In this document: piece after piece, positions 35,555 through 44,632 of the stretch
How positions within the stretch are numbered: the stretch's first letter is position 1
How the letters are laid out: each line of letters starts with the position of its first letter
DNA from: JAPOUP01 sp026708635
GTDB lineage: Bacteria; Pseudomonadota; Alphaproteobacteria; Rhodobacterales; Rhodobacteraceae
Assembly: GCA_965200115.1 (NCBI GenBank)
Contig: OZ241336.1
Coordinates: 1,364,001-1,428,000 of the forward strand
DNA length: 64,000 nucleotides
Direction of reading: 5' to 3'
The notes under the pieces: model-generated
Seen by the model: only the letters and a program-made list of their open reading frames with translations
Databases searched by the model: none
What the model was told of the DNA's origin: nothing
Translations under genes and position numbers: made by a program

Positions 35555-37191
35555 TGGCGGAGTTTGATTTCATTATCATAGGTGCAGGCTCCGCCGGTTG
35601 CGTGCTAGCAAATCGGCTTAGCGAGGACAGTGGGAGCAAGGTTCTGTTGATCGAGGCGGGGGGCAGCGATGCCCATCCCATCCTGCGCCTTCCTCTCGCC
35701 GCTGGGTTGGCTTATTTCCACAAGCCCACGAACTGGGGCTATGCTACGACACCCCAATACGGGCTCAACGGGCGTGAGATTGCCTGGCCTAGGGGTAAAG
35801 TCCTGGGCGGTTGTTCCTCCATCAACGGCATGATGTATATGCGCGGAAATCGTCGCGATTATGACGATTGGCGCCAGATGGGTTTGGCGGGCTGGGGCTA
35901 TCGGGACGTTCTCCCCTATTTTAAACGCTCCGAAGATCATGCCGATCGCGATGGCCCCTACCACGGCAAAGCGGGCCCGCTTCGCGTCGTGACCGCCAAA
36001 GCCCAAAATCCGCTTTACGACGATTTCCTGAAAGCCGCAAAGGCCGCCGGGCATCCCCGCGTAGATGATCATAACGGCCCCGATCAAGAGGGCCTCGGGC
36101 CTTATGACTTTAACATCCGGGATGGGCGGCGAGAAAGCTCGGCGACGGCATTCCTGCGGCCGATAAAAGGCCGTCCCAACCTAACGATCTGGAAAAATAC
36201 TCGGGTAGAACGACTAATGCTGGAGGGTAAGCACGTCACTGGCGTGACCGCTTGGCGGCCAGCGGGACGGGAAACGGTCGCGGCGCGGCGGGAAGTGGTA
36301 CTTGCCGCAGGAACGATCAATACCCCCCAGATCCTTGAACTGAGCGGAATCGGTGATCCGGAAACCCTAAAGGCAGCGGGGATCGAGGTAGCGCATGCGC
36401 TCCCCGAGGTTGGCGAGAACTTGCAGGAACATTTGGGAGTTTATCTTACGTATCGCTGCAAGGACCCGATCACGCTTTACGGACTAATGCGCCCGGACCG
36501 CGCGCTCTGGGCCGGCATTAGGGCCTACGTGATGGGAGAGGGGCCAGCTTCAGCTGTGCCGCTGGAAGTGGGCGGCTTTCTCAGGACGCGGCCCGACGTC
36601 GACCGCCCGGACATCCACATCACCTTTGTTCCCGGGTTAAATTTGGAGACGACACAGTCAGGTCAAGGGCAACACGGATATCTGATCAACTTCTATCAGC
36701 TCAGACCCGTGAGCCGAGGCTACGTCCACGTTTCTTCCGACCGGCCGTCGCAACCGCCGATGATCGACGCCGGTTATCTCAGCGACCCGAGCGATCTTGA
36801 GTGTTTTCGCGGAGGCTATAGGCTAGCGCAGAGGATCGGCACCCAATCACCGCTGGCGGACCGGAATGCCGGGATGATTTCACCGGAAAAGGTTCTGGAG
36901 ACCGATGCCGAAATCGACGCTTGGTTGCGTTCGGCTGCGAACACCATCTTCCATCCCGTGGGAACAGCCCGAATGGGCGCTGATGAAGGGTCGGTTGTTG
37001 ACGAGGCCTTGCGCGTTCGGGGACTTGACGGACTGCGGATCGCCGATGCGTCGGTGATGCCGCGCATCATCGGGGGCAATACCTCGGCGCCAACGATGAT
37101 GATCGCGGAAAAGTCGGCCGACATGATGCTTGGCCGCGCACCGCTTCCCGCGTTCGACCCCGAAGAAGAAAAGGAGGGCGCCAATGCCTGA
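35554..37191 (+). CDS. GMC family oxidoreductase (choline dehydrogenase-like), first copy
   Basis: 545 residues. FAD-binding GAGSAGCVLANRLSED at the N-terminus, the GMC signature GGCSSINGMMYMRGN, and the active-site His of IFHPVGTARMG with the Asn of IIGGNTSAP. These enzymes oxidise primary alcohols to aldehydes with FAD. The stop overlaps the next gene by 8 bases. A second, different GMC enzyme is at 48146-49735, so two alcohol groups or two stages may be served. Confidence 0.9.
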   Translation: MAEFDFIIIGAGSAGCVLANRLSEDSGSKVLLIEAGGSDAHPILRLPLAAGLAYFHKPTNWGYATTPQYGLNGREIAWPRGKVLGGCSSINGMMYMRGNRRDYDDWRQMGLAGWGYRDVLPYFKRSEDHADRDGPYHGKAGPLRVVTAKAQNPLYDDFLKAAKAAGHPRVDDHNGPDQEGLGPYDFNIRDGRRESSATAFLRPIKGRPNLTIWKNTRVERLMLEGKHVTGVTAWRPAGRETVAARREVVLAAGTINTPQILELSGIGDPETLKAAGIEVAHALPEVGENLQEHLGVYLTYRCKDPITLYGLMRPDRALWAGIRAYVMGEGPASAVPLEVGGFLRTRPDVDRPDIHITFVPGLNLETTQSGQGQHGYLINFYQLRPVSRGYVHVSSDRPSQPPMIDAGYLSDPSDLECFRGGYRLAQRIGTQSPLADRNAGMISPEKVLETDAEIDAWLRSAANTIFHPVGTARMGADEGSVVDEALRVRGLDGLRIADASVMPRIIGGNTSAPTMMIAEKSADMMLGRAPLPAFDPEEEKEGANA

Positions 37192-38053
37192 GCTTTCATG
37201 GCCAAGAGGCAAGACACTCGCGTTCTCTATCGTAACCAATGTCGAGGAAGGCTCCGAGATGTCGGTGGCGCGCGGTGATAAGAAGCCAGAACCCGTCGAC
37301 GAACTCGGCGTGGCCCTCGGTATGCCGATCCGCAACTATGGAAATGAGTCGAATTACTACTACGGCATCACCACCGGGGGCCCGCGCATCCTAAAGCTTT
37401 TGCGCGAACGCGGAATGGTTTCGACCTTCACGGCGGCCGCGCAAGCCCTTGAGGCAGCACCCGACCTCACTGCCGAGATCGTGGCCGACGGACATGAAGT
37501 CTGCTCGCACGGATGGCGCTGGACGCATACCTTCAATTTAGACGAAGAGGCCGAGCGCATCACGATCCGCCGCGCCGCCGACAGTATCGAAAAGACCTGT
37601 GGCGTCCGGCCAAGTGGATGGCTCTCGCGCTATCTGCACACCGATAATACCCGCCGACTTCTGGTCGAAGAGGGCTTTGATTATCACATGGACGACTATT
37701 CCCGGGACGTTCCATTTTGGGAGAGACCCGAAGGCGCTGACCGTTCGCTCCTCTGCGTACCCTACGCACTTGACACCAACGACATGAAAATGTGGATCGC
37801 CCCCGCGCTCTCACCCGATGACTGGCTAGACTATGCCAAGAAAAGCTTTGACTGGATGCGTGCCGAAGCCGCTGATGAGGGGCCGCGCATGATGTCGGTG
37901 GGACTTCACTTGCGTATCGTGGGTCGTCCAGGCCGTATCGGTGCCCTGCGCGATCTCCTCGACTACGTGGCTGGCCACGACGATGTCTGGATCGCGCGCC
38001 GCTCAGAGATTGCCGCCCGTTTCGCTGAATGCTGCCCCGAGGGCGGGCCATGA
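37184..38053 (+). CDS. Polysaccharide deacetylase family protein (PuuE/cyclic-imidase-like)
   Basis: 289 residues from ATG 37184, with a strong AAGGAGG site. The NodB-like fold of the PuuE subgroup is suggested by FSIVTNVEEGSEMSV, GHEVCSHGWRW with its His, and a late VGLHLRIVGRPGR. Members hydrolyse ring amides, such as allantoin (PuuE) or cyclic imides (imidase). Metal ligands would include the His of CSHGW. Together with the amidase at 42015 it suggests a two-step opening of a cyclic amide or imide; that is inference. Confidence 0.75.
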   Translation: MPELSWPRGKTLAFSIVTNVEEGSEMSVARGDKKPEPVDELGVALGMPIRNYGNESNYYYGITTGGPRILKLLRERGMVSTFTAAAQALEAAPDLTAEIVADGHEVCSHGWRWTHTFNLDEEAERITIRRAADSIEKTCGVRPSGWLSRYLHTDNTRRLLVEEGFDYHMDDYSRDVPFWERPEGADRSLLCVPYALDTNDMKMWIAPALSPDDWLDYAKKSFDWMRAEAADEGPRMMSVGLHLRIVGRPGRIGALRDLLDYVAGHDDVWIARRSEIAARFAECCPEGGP

Positions 38054-39423
38054 CGTCACTCGATCGGATAGCGGCCTATGTGGTGGAGGCCAAGTTGGCG
38101 GACATGAACGATGCCGTCCGCGATAAGGCTCGCGTGTTTCTTCTCGACAGCTTGGGCGTGGGTATTGCCGGCTCCTCCGGAGAGGGCGTGGCCGAGCTAA
38201 CGCAAACTGTAGGTAGCTTTGGCGACGGCGATGAGGCAACCGTTTGGGTAACTGGCGAGCGGCTACCCGCGACCAGCGCGGCGATCGTCAATGCCTATCA
38301 ACTTCACTGCCTAGAATATGACTGCGTTCATGAAGGCGCTGTGGTGCATCCCATGGCAACTGTGCTCTCGGCGTCGCTCGCGCACGCCGAAAAGCGGAGC
38401 GCGGACGGGTGCCCCGTCTCCGGTCCTGATTTTCTCGTCGCTCTTGCGGTGGGTGTTGAAGTAGCGACCTTACTCGGCGTCGCCGCCGAGGGACCAGTGC
38501 GTTTTTTTCGGCCGGCTACCGCAGGCGGCTTTGGCGCCGCCGCCGCCCTGGCCAAGTTGGAGGGGCTTGACGAGAAGGCTGTCAAAGATACCCTCGGCAT
38601 AACCTATGGACAAACCTCGGGCACCTTGCAGCCCCATGCGGAGGGCTCTCCAGTCTTGGGTATGCAAATCGGCTTTAATGCCCGTGGGGCACTTACAGCT
38701 GTCGCCTTGGCAAAGGCGGGGTTTCGCGGACCACATGAAATCCTTGACGGGGCCTACGGCTATTTCAGGATGTTCGAAGACAACCGATTTGACCTCGAAG
38801 CGATCTGGTCGCGATTGGGGAGGGAGTGGCAAATCGCGCAGCTCGCACACAAGCCGTTTCCGTCCGGGCGCCTTACCCACGGGGTCCTCGATGCGTTGCG
38901 CCAGCTCGAGGCGAAAGGGATTGCCCGCGACGACATCGTGGGCATCAATGGGGATGTCCCGCCCCTCGTGTACCGGCTCGTCTCGCGTCCTGATCAGCCT
39001 GATCCGGCTTCAAACTATGCCAAGCTCTGTCTTGCCTACGTAGCCGGCGCCTGGATCGCGCGTGGTAACGTGGATGTCCCCGAATTCCGCGCGCCGGTGC
39101 TCACCGACCCCACCGTTCATAAAGCGGCCGCGATGGTTTCGCTCAAACAAGACGACAATCCAGACGAGAACGCTCTGGTTCCGCAGAAATTCACGTTCTC
39201 GCTCGCGGATGGACGCAAAGAGATTGTTGAACTTAAGCAGGTCTATGGCCATCCAGATGTGCCGCTCAGTCCTGAGGAGAATGAAGCCAAGTTTCGCCGT
39301 TGCATCACCTACGGCGCCAAAATGCTCAGGACCAGGCAAGGCGATGATCTCGTGACGGCGGTAGACGGGATTGAGGATTTAGATGACGTTGCCGACTTAG
39401 CGCGGCTGACGGTAGCGCCATAG
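38050..39423 (+). CDS. MmgE/PrpD family protein, first copy
   Basis: 457 residues from ATG 38050, overlapping the previous stop (ATGA). The all-helical MmgE/PrpD pattern is visible: KARVFLLDSLGVGIAG, the NAYQLHCLEYDCVHEGAVVHP motif (key part EYDCVHE), and MQIGFNARGALTAVALAKAGFRGP. Characterised members dehydrate 2-methylcitrate or isomerise aconitate; others, such as iminodisuccinate epimerase, act on quite different dicarboxylates. The island has a second member at 44629. Confidence 0.85.
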   Translation: MTSLDRIAAYVVEAKLADMNDAVRDKARVFLLDSLGVGIAGSSGEGVAELTQTVGSFGDGDEATVWVTGERLPATSAAIVNAYQLHCLEYDCVHEGAVVHPMATVLSASLAHAEKRSADGCPVSGPDFLVALAVGVEVATLLGVAAEGPVRFFRPATAGGFGAAAALAKLEGLDEKAVKDTLGITYGQTSGTLQPHAEGSPVLGMQIGFNARGALTAVALAKAGFRGPHEILDGAYGYFRMFEDNRFDLEAIWSRLGREWQIAQLAHKPFPSGRLTHGVLDALRQLEAKGIARDDIVGINGDVPPLVYRLVSRPDQPDPASNYAKLCLAYVAGAWIARGNVDVPEFRAPVLTDPTVHKAAAMVSLKQDDNPDENALVPQKFTFSLADGRKEIVELKQVYGHPDVPLSPEENEAKFRRCITYGAKMLRTRQGDDLVTAVDGIEDLDDVADLARLTVAP

Positions 39424-39471
39424 CCAGCGCCTGGAAAGAGCTATGGGTATATGTTCCCGATGAACTAAGTC

Positions 39472-39479
39472 GTCTGGAC
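39472..39479 (+). promoter_or_regulatory. Degenerate island operator upstream of the MaoC gene
   Basis: CGTCTGGACAAA matches the right half of the island palindrome fully and the left half with one change (GTCTGGAC). It lies about 60 bases before the MaoC gene, in the only gap of over 100 bases in this part of the plus-strand cluster, so the MaoC, acyl-CoA dehydrogenase and enoyl-CoA hydratase genes may have their own promoter under the same control. Confidence 0.4.
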
Positions 39480-39540
39480 AAACCTGAAGCAATGCGCAGT
39501 TGAGTCCGCGCCGAATCGAACGAGCAAAGGGGATTGGAGC

Positions 39541-40059
39541 ATGGTAGGCTACGCACACGAAGTGAGTCCCGGTCGATTTCGCGAGCGGTTTGGCCGCTAC
39601 TTCGAGGATTTCGATATAGGCCATGTCTATGAGCATCGGCCCGGCCGCACCATCACCGAGACGGACAATACGTGGTTCACGCTGCTGACGATGAACACCC
39701 ACCCGATGCATTTCGACACCGAATATGCCAGCCACTCCGAATTTGGCCGCACGATCGTCTGCTCGCCATTCACCGTGGCGCTAATGGTGGGAATGAGTGT
39801 CACCGATCTCAGCCAGAAGGCGATCGCCAATCTAGGCTGGTCGAGCATCAAGATGACGTTCCCGCTTTTTGTGGGTGACACATTGACGGCGGAAAGTGAG
39901 GTTCTTAAAATGCGAGAAAGCAAATCGCGGCCCCACGCTGGCATCGTTACGGCGCGCACGCGCGGCTTTAACCAGGACGGCAAAGAAGTCTGTGTATTTG
40001 ACCGCACCATGCTCATCGCAAAGACCGGATTCGAGAACGAAGAAAAAGCGGGCTACTAG
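39541..40059 (+). CDS. MaoC family dehydratase (mesaconyl/itaconyl-CoA hydratase-like)
   Basis: 172 residues, a single hotdog domain of the MaoC type. DFDIGHVYEHRPGRTITETDN and NTHPMHFDTEYA with the catalytic Asp/His region, then FVGDTLTAESEVL, are typical of the branch that contains mesaconyl-CoA and itaconyl-CoA hydratases. Such an enzyme would make citramalyl- or methylmalyl-CoA for the CitE-like lyase at 27625. The first gene of the unit with the acyl-CoA dehydrogenase. Confidence 0.8.
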   Translation: MVGYAHEVSPGRFRERFGRYFEDFDIGHVYEHRPGRTITETDNTWFTLLTMNTHPMHFDTEYASHSEFGRTIVCSPFTVALMVGMSVTDLSQKAIANLGWSSIKMTFPLFVGDTLTAESEVLKMRESKSRPHAGIVTARTRGFNQDGKEVCVFDRTMLIAKTGFENEEKAGY

Positions 40060-40078
40060 CCCTTGAGAGGAAGCTCTT

Positions 40079-41242
40079 ATGAATCAGCATGGCACTGACG
40101 CAAGGAGCGAAGACCGCATGATCCTAGCCTCGCTCGAAAAGTGGCTCCAGCGCGACGTGAAACCCCATGTGCTCAGGCTCGAGCATGCCGACGAGTATCC
40201 CAAGGACATGGCCGATCAGATGGCCGAAATGGGGCTATTCGGCGCGACGATTCCAGCGGAATACGGCGGCCTCGGGCTCAACGCGACAACTTATGCAAAA
40301 GTCGTTGAGAAGATCGCTGGCACCTGGATGTCGCTATCTGGCATCATCAACTCGCATTTGATCATGGCGGCCTGTGTGATGCGTCAGGGCACGGAGGCCC
40401 AAAAAGAATACTGGTTGCCCAAATTTGCTTCTGGCGAATTGCGCGGCGGTTTGGCGCTCACCGAGCCCGATGCCGGCACCGATCTCCAGGCGATCCATAC
40501 GAAAGCGGAACGTACCGGTGACGACTACATCGTAAATGGGTCCAAAACCTGGATTACCAATGGAATTCAGGGACATTGCTTCGCGCTTCTAGTCAAAACG
40601 GACACCCAGACAGAGCCGCGTCATAAGGGCATGTCCATGTTCATCGCCGAAAAAGGCGAGGGCTTAACCGTTTCGCGCAAACTGGAGAAGCTCGGATACA
40701 AGGGTATCGACAGCGCCGAGCTCGCTTTCAAGGACTACCGGATTCCTGCCGATCGACTCATAGGCGGAGTGGAAGGCAAAGGCATGCAAGCTGCGCTAGG
40801 CGGACTTGAACTCGGTCGAATCAACATCGCGGCCCGGGGCTGCGGCCTCGCCCAAGCGGCACTGGATGACAGCGTAACCTACGCCCAAACACGCAAGACT
40901 TTTGGCAAGACCATCGGACAGCATCAGGCGATCCAACTCAAGCTGGGCGAGATGGCGACCCGGCTTCAGGCCGCAAAGCTGCTGACCTATGATGCCGCCC
41001 GGGCCTACGACGCAGGCGAGCGATGCGACATGGAAGCCGGCATGGCGAAGTATTTCGCCTCTGAAGCGGCAGTGGAAAACTCGCTGGAAGCCATGCGTAT
41101 CCACGGTGGCTACGGCTATTCCAAAGAATATCACGTCGAGCGTTATTTCCGTGACGCCCCGCTTATGTGCATCGGAGAGGGGACGAACGAGATTCAGCGC
41201 ATGATAATCGCCAAACAGCTCATGGCGCGAAACCCTGTCTGA
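40079..41242 (+). CDS. Acyl-CoA dehydrogenase
   Basis: 387 residues from ATG 40079, preceded by AGAGGAAG. FAD and substrate signatures LTEPDAGTDLQAI, GSKTWITNG and the C-terminal IHGGYGYSKEY are present, with a catalytic Glu in CIGEGTNEIQ. The protein belongs to the short/medium-chain or glutaryl/isovaleryl-like branch and would desaturate a saturated acyl- or dicarboxyl-CoA before hydration. It overlaps the enoyl-CoA hydratase reading frame. Confidence 0.92.
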   Translation: MNQHGTDARSEDRMILASLEKWLQRDVKPHVLRLEHADEYPKDMADQMAEMGLFGATIPAEYGGLGLNATTYAKVVEKIAGTWMSLSGIINSHLIMAACVMRQGTEAQKEYWLPKFASGELRGGLALTEPDAGTDLQAIHTKAERTGDDYIVNGSKTWITNGIQGHCFALLVKTDTQTEPRHKGMSMFIAEKGEGLTVSRKLEKLGYKGIDSAELAFKDYRIPADRLIGGVEGKGMQAALGGLELGRINIAARGCGLAQAALDDSVTYAQTRKTFGKTIGQHQAIQLKLGEMATRLQAAKLLTYDAARAYDAGERCDMEAGMAKYFASEAAVENSLEAMRIHGGYGYSKEYHVERYFRDAPLMCIGEGTNEIQRMIIAKQLMARNPV

Positions 41243-42005
41243 TCTTCGGCTAGCGGCGGGTGCCCTTAAAGTCAGCCCTGGTCGTATCGCGCGGATCACG
41301 CTGAACGCCCCCGAACGACGCAACGCGATGAACCACGCGATGTGGGCTGCTTTACCGAAGGCCGCGCGCATCGTGGACCAAAGAAAGGCGCGGGTAGTCG
41401 TCATCACCGGCGCTGGCGGTCACTTCTCCGCCGGCGCGGATATCAACGAGTTTGACGAGGTCTACGGCACTCCGGATAGCATACGCGCCTACAACGGCAC
41501 CGTGCGGACTGGGCTCGCCGCTGTGGCCGCGATCTCATGCCCGGTCATTGCGGCGGTCGAGGGCGCTTGTGTGGGCGGGGGCTTGGCGCTCGCGCTCCAT
41601 GCCGATCTCAGATTTGCCGCGCCGAAGGCCCGGTTTGCCGTGGTGCCCGCCCGGCTCGGACTCGCGTATTCCTACGAAGATACCGCACGACTCGTGGCAA
41701 CGGTAGGCGGCTCGATGGCCAAGGATATCATCTTCTCTGCCCGGGGGATTGACGCGGATGAAGCCCTGTCGATCGGGCTCGTGGACCGAATAGATGCCGC
41801 GCTCGAGAATGCCGTCTTAAACTATGCCGAGAGCGTAACGGAGCTCTCTGCCGCGAGCCATGCCGTTGGCAAGAAAATGGTGGAGGCCGTGCTGGCGGGA
41901 GGTGCCGAGCCTGCACTACATGACATGTTCGAAGCGCTCTTTACCGGCCCTGATTTCGAAGAAGGCAAAGCGGCTTTCCGACAGAAGCGCAAACCGTCAT
42001 TCTAA
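41235..42005 (+). CDS. Enoyl-CoA hydratase/isomerase family protein, non-standard start
   Basis: The crotonase fold is clear: ARITLNAPERRNAMNHAMW, oxyanion motif GAGGHFSAGADINEF and a second one AVEGACVGGGLALALHADLRFA (quoted as ACVGGGLALA). The catalytic second acid is at the place of PARLGLAYSYE and should be checked. The first ATG (41328) would cut off the first beta strand. In-frame homology extends back to 41235, but no ATG, GTG or TTG exists there; CTG 41235 is the only near-cognate start, giving 256 residues (MSDLRLAAGALKVSPG). It overlaps the dehydrogenase gene by 8 bases. Confidence 0.8.
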   Translation: MSDLRLAAGALKVSPGRIARITLNAPERRNAMNHAMWAALPKAARIVDQRKARVVVITGAGGHFSAGADINEFDEVYGTPDSIRAYNGTVRTGLAAVAAISCPVIAAVEGACVGGGLALALHADLRFAAPKARFAVVPARLGLAYSYEDTARLVATVGGSMAKDIIFSARGIDADEALSIGLVDRIDAALENAVLNYAESVTELSAASHAVGKKMVEAVLAGGAEPALHDMFEALFTGPDFEEGKAAFRQKRKPSF

Positions 42006-42014
42006 GACGTACCG

Positions 42015-43256
42015 CTAGGCAATGGCACCTACATCAGCCGCGAGTTTCAGCAGGGTCATTTCGCCGTAGGGAGCGGAGAGAAGCTGGACGGCAGTCGGAA
42101 GATGATCCGTCTGAACCGGCAATGAGATCGCAGGCAATCCGGCGAAATTCGCCAAAGACGTGAAATCCGCTTGATTTGTCGGTACCGGATCGCCGTGCCT
42201 AAATGCCCGCTGCGGTGCGGTGGGCAAGAGCAGGAGATCGACTTCTCGCAAAGCTCCGAGGGCTGCCTCCTTTGCAGATCGGATACGCGCGAAAGCATCG
42301 AGGATGCGGACACTTTCCGCTCGACAACCGTATTCCAGCTGTCTGCGAAAGTTCGGGCCCAGCCCGGTATCAGCGTCAAGCAGTGCGCTCAAAGCGACGG
42401 CTCCCTCTGCCTCTGCGATCAATAGACCGCCGCGCAGCGCTACGCTTGGATCCCAGGCGCGCATATCGACGTCGACGACGTCCGCATGGGCACCAATAGC
42501 GTCACGCGCTCCAGAGAACGCGTCCATGACTGCGGATTCACACTTCGAGAGGGCCATTTGAAGGGGCACGCCCACACGCGGCCGCGCTGGCACCGGACGC
42601 GCCATTTTGCCGGGCAACGCGGCAAGAACGGCATGCGCGGCTGAAAGGAGCTCCAAATTCGCTGCCAAGGGTCCGACAGTGTCGAGACTCGGCGATAGGA
42701 GTGTCAAACCGTCCCGAGGGACCGTCCCATCGGTGGGTTTGAGACCATAACAGCCACAATACGCAGCAGGTATTCTCACGGAACCCATTGTGTCGGTGCC
42801 TAAGGTAACTTCCATAAACCCCGCCGCGATTGCCGCACCGGATCCGCCCGAAGAGCCGCCCGGTGTGTGGTCTGGGGCAAGTGGATTGGCGCAGCGACCA
42901 TAGGCGGGATTGTCGGTGGTGGCACCCAACGCGCCTTCATGCATGTTAAGCGTCCCTAAGATCACCGCACCCGCATGGCGAAGCCGTGCCACAGCGGCGC
43001 TATCTCTGGTGGCGATGCGTGACCGGTAGGCCTCGATCCCTGCGGTCCAGGGGAGACCCTCGACGGCAAGATTGTCCTTGACGCCGACGAGCGTGCCGTC
43101 AAGTGGACCGAGAGCGGCACCGCGCGCGTGCCGGTCGTCAGAGACAAGGGCATCCGCGCGTGCCCGCGCTTCGTCGAGTGACGTGACGATGTGCCAGTCG
43201 CCATTCTTTGCCGCGATCCTGCTGAGTGCCACCTCTAGCCGCTCGGAGCTTTTCAT
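42015..43256 (-). CDS. Amidase (amidase signature family)
   Basis: 413 residues. The Ser-cisSer-Lys triad is complete: Lys in LVGVKDN (about 60), cis-Ser in TPGGSSGGSGAA (about 135-136), and nucleophile Ser in GTDTMGSVR (about 159). The family hydrolyses amides of many kinds, including half-amides from imide opening. ATG overlaps the stop of the CoA ligase gene (ATGA), so the operon reads PrpD, ligase, amidase. It converges with the enoyl-CoA hydratase gene, 9 bases apart. Confidence 0.9.
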   Translation of the reverse strand: MKSSERLEVALSRIAAKNGDWHIVTSLDEARARADALVSDDRHARGAALGPLDGTLVGVKDNLAVEGLPWTAGIEAYRSRIATRDSAAVARLRHAGAVILGTLNMHEGALGATTDNPAYGRCANPLAPDHTPGGSSGGSGAAIAAGFMEVTLGTDTMGSVRIPAAYCGCYGLKPTDGTVPRDGLTLLSPSLDTVGPLAANLELLSAAHAVLAALPGKMARPVPARPRVGVPLQMALSKCESAVMDAFSGARDAIGAHADVVDVDMRAWDPSVALRGGLLIAEAEGAVALSALLDADTGLGPNFRRQLEYGCRAESVRILDAFARIRSAKEAALGALREVDLLLLPTAPQRAFRHGDPVPTNQADFTSLANFAGLPAISLPVQTDHLPTAVQLLSAPYGEMTLLKLAADVGAIA

Positions 43257-44632
43257 TGGGCACTGACGAGACGGATGGGCTTCTGCCGCGTCTCGATGCC
43301 GGTTACTTTAGCCGTACTCCCCGGCGACACTAAACGCACCTCGATCGCGACGCCAAGCCTTGTTCGGAGTGTGGCTTCCATCTTCCCGCATAGCGCCTCG
43401 TCCTGATCAGTGGCTTCCACGACAACTATCATCTCTTCACGCCCGCATTCGCGGCGCACCTCACAGTAAAACTCCCCAGTGGCAACCGAATACTCGCCTG
43501 CGAGAAGTGTCCCGATACCTTGGGGGTATATGTTAATCCCCCTTAGTTTCACCATGTTGTCAGAGCGCCCCATAAAGCCCGCAATACTGCGGAACGGCAA
43601 ATCTAGAGAATTGGAAGCGGCAACCTCCTGACTCACGTCATGGGTGTTGAAACGGATAATGGGAAAGACATCGTCTTTATAGAGACACGTGCAAACCATG
43701 TCGCCGATCTCCCCATCGGCCACGGGCGCATGGGTGTCGACGTCCAAGATCTCGAGGAACTGGGCATCTTCCCAAGTGACCATCCCACCGCCGGAGGTGA
43801 TTTCGCCAGCGATGATCCCGGTATCTCCGACGCCGTACCAGTCGAACACCTCGGCACCGGGCCAGGCCTCGGCCATGGTTGCTGCCGTCTCGGCGCCCAA
43901 ATGGCCGGATATCACGCGAATCGGGATGTCCTCACCCGGCATGAGGCCTTCACTGGCAGCAACCTTCGCCAAGCGTTTGATATAGTCGCCAAAGCCGATG
44001 ATAGCCGTGACTCCGAAGTCGCGCATGAGCTTCACCTGATTGGCAGACCGCGTCTCTATCCCCGTACCCGCAGACAGGAGCGGTGCGCCGATCCAGTGAT
44101 TGACTGCCTCACGCACGTAGTGGCCACCATTGACCATCCCGTGGCCATAGACCGAGTGAAGCACATCGCGGTTCGTGAGCCCTTGAAGGAGATAGAGCCG
44201 CCCTAAAAGCAGCGACTGGATTTCCCGAGATCGCGGACCGAAGAGCAAAGGCTGCGGCTTGCCTGTTGTGCCAGAGGTTGTCTGGAAAATCAGTGGTATG
44301 CGGGGACCGTTGTCAGGCAGTCCATGAAAATCGCCGATGGGTGGATACGCCTCCACAGAGCCCATGAGGTCAGATTTGTCGTAGGCCGGCAACTTCGGCA
44401 GGTCATCGAGCCCCTTGACGTCACCCGGCTCTACGCCGGCAGCACCCCAGTGGCGCCGATAGAAAGGCACTTTCCATGCAGCGGTCATCACCTTAGCGAA
44501 GAGCGCTTCTTGCCGCGACCGAAGGGCGTCGCGGGACATGCCAGAAAACGTAGCGAGGAAGTCCGGGCCAATGGGATGATCGGAGCGGATCGCGGGAATG
44601 TCGAGATGGTCGAAATAGGAACTGTAGGTCAT
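43253..44632 (-). CDS. Phenylacetate-CoA ligase family protein (PaaK-like)
   Basis: 459 residues of the adenylate-forming PaaK branch. The nucleotide loop reads FQTTSGTTGKPQPLLFG, followed by DWYGVGDTG and the lid motif GRSDNMVKLRGINIYPQG. It is clearly more distant from paaK at 579-1883 than a recent copy would be. It would activate an aromatic or other carboxylate released by the amidase, whose gene overlaps it by 4 bases. Substrate not known. Confidence 0.85.
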   Translation of the reverse strand: MTYSSYFDHLDIPAIRSDHPIGPDFLATFSGMSRDALRSRQEALFAKVMTAAWKVPFYRRHWGAAGVEPGDVKGLDDLPKLPAYDKSDLMGSVEAYPPIGDFHGLPDNGPRIPLIFQTTSGTTGKPQPLLFGPRSREIQSLLLGRLYLLQGLTNRDVLHSVYGHGMVNGGHYVREAVNHWIGAPLLSAGTGIETRSANQVKLMRDFGVTAIIGFGDYIKRLAKVAASEGLMPGEDIPIRVISGHLGAETAATMAEAWPGAEVFDWYGVGDTGIIAGEITSGGGMVTWEDAQFLEILDVDTHAPVADGEIGDMVCTCLYKDDVFPIIRFNTHDVSQEVAASNSLDLPFRSIAGFMGRSDNMVKLRGINIYPQGIGTLLAGEYSVATGEFYCEVRRECGREEMIVVVEATDQDEALCGKMEATLRTRLGVAIEVRLVSPGSTAKVTGIETRQKPIRLVSAQ

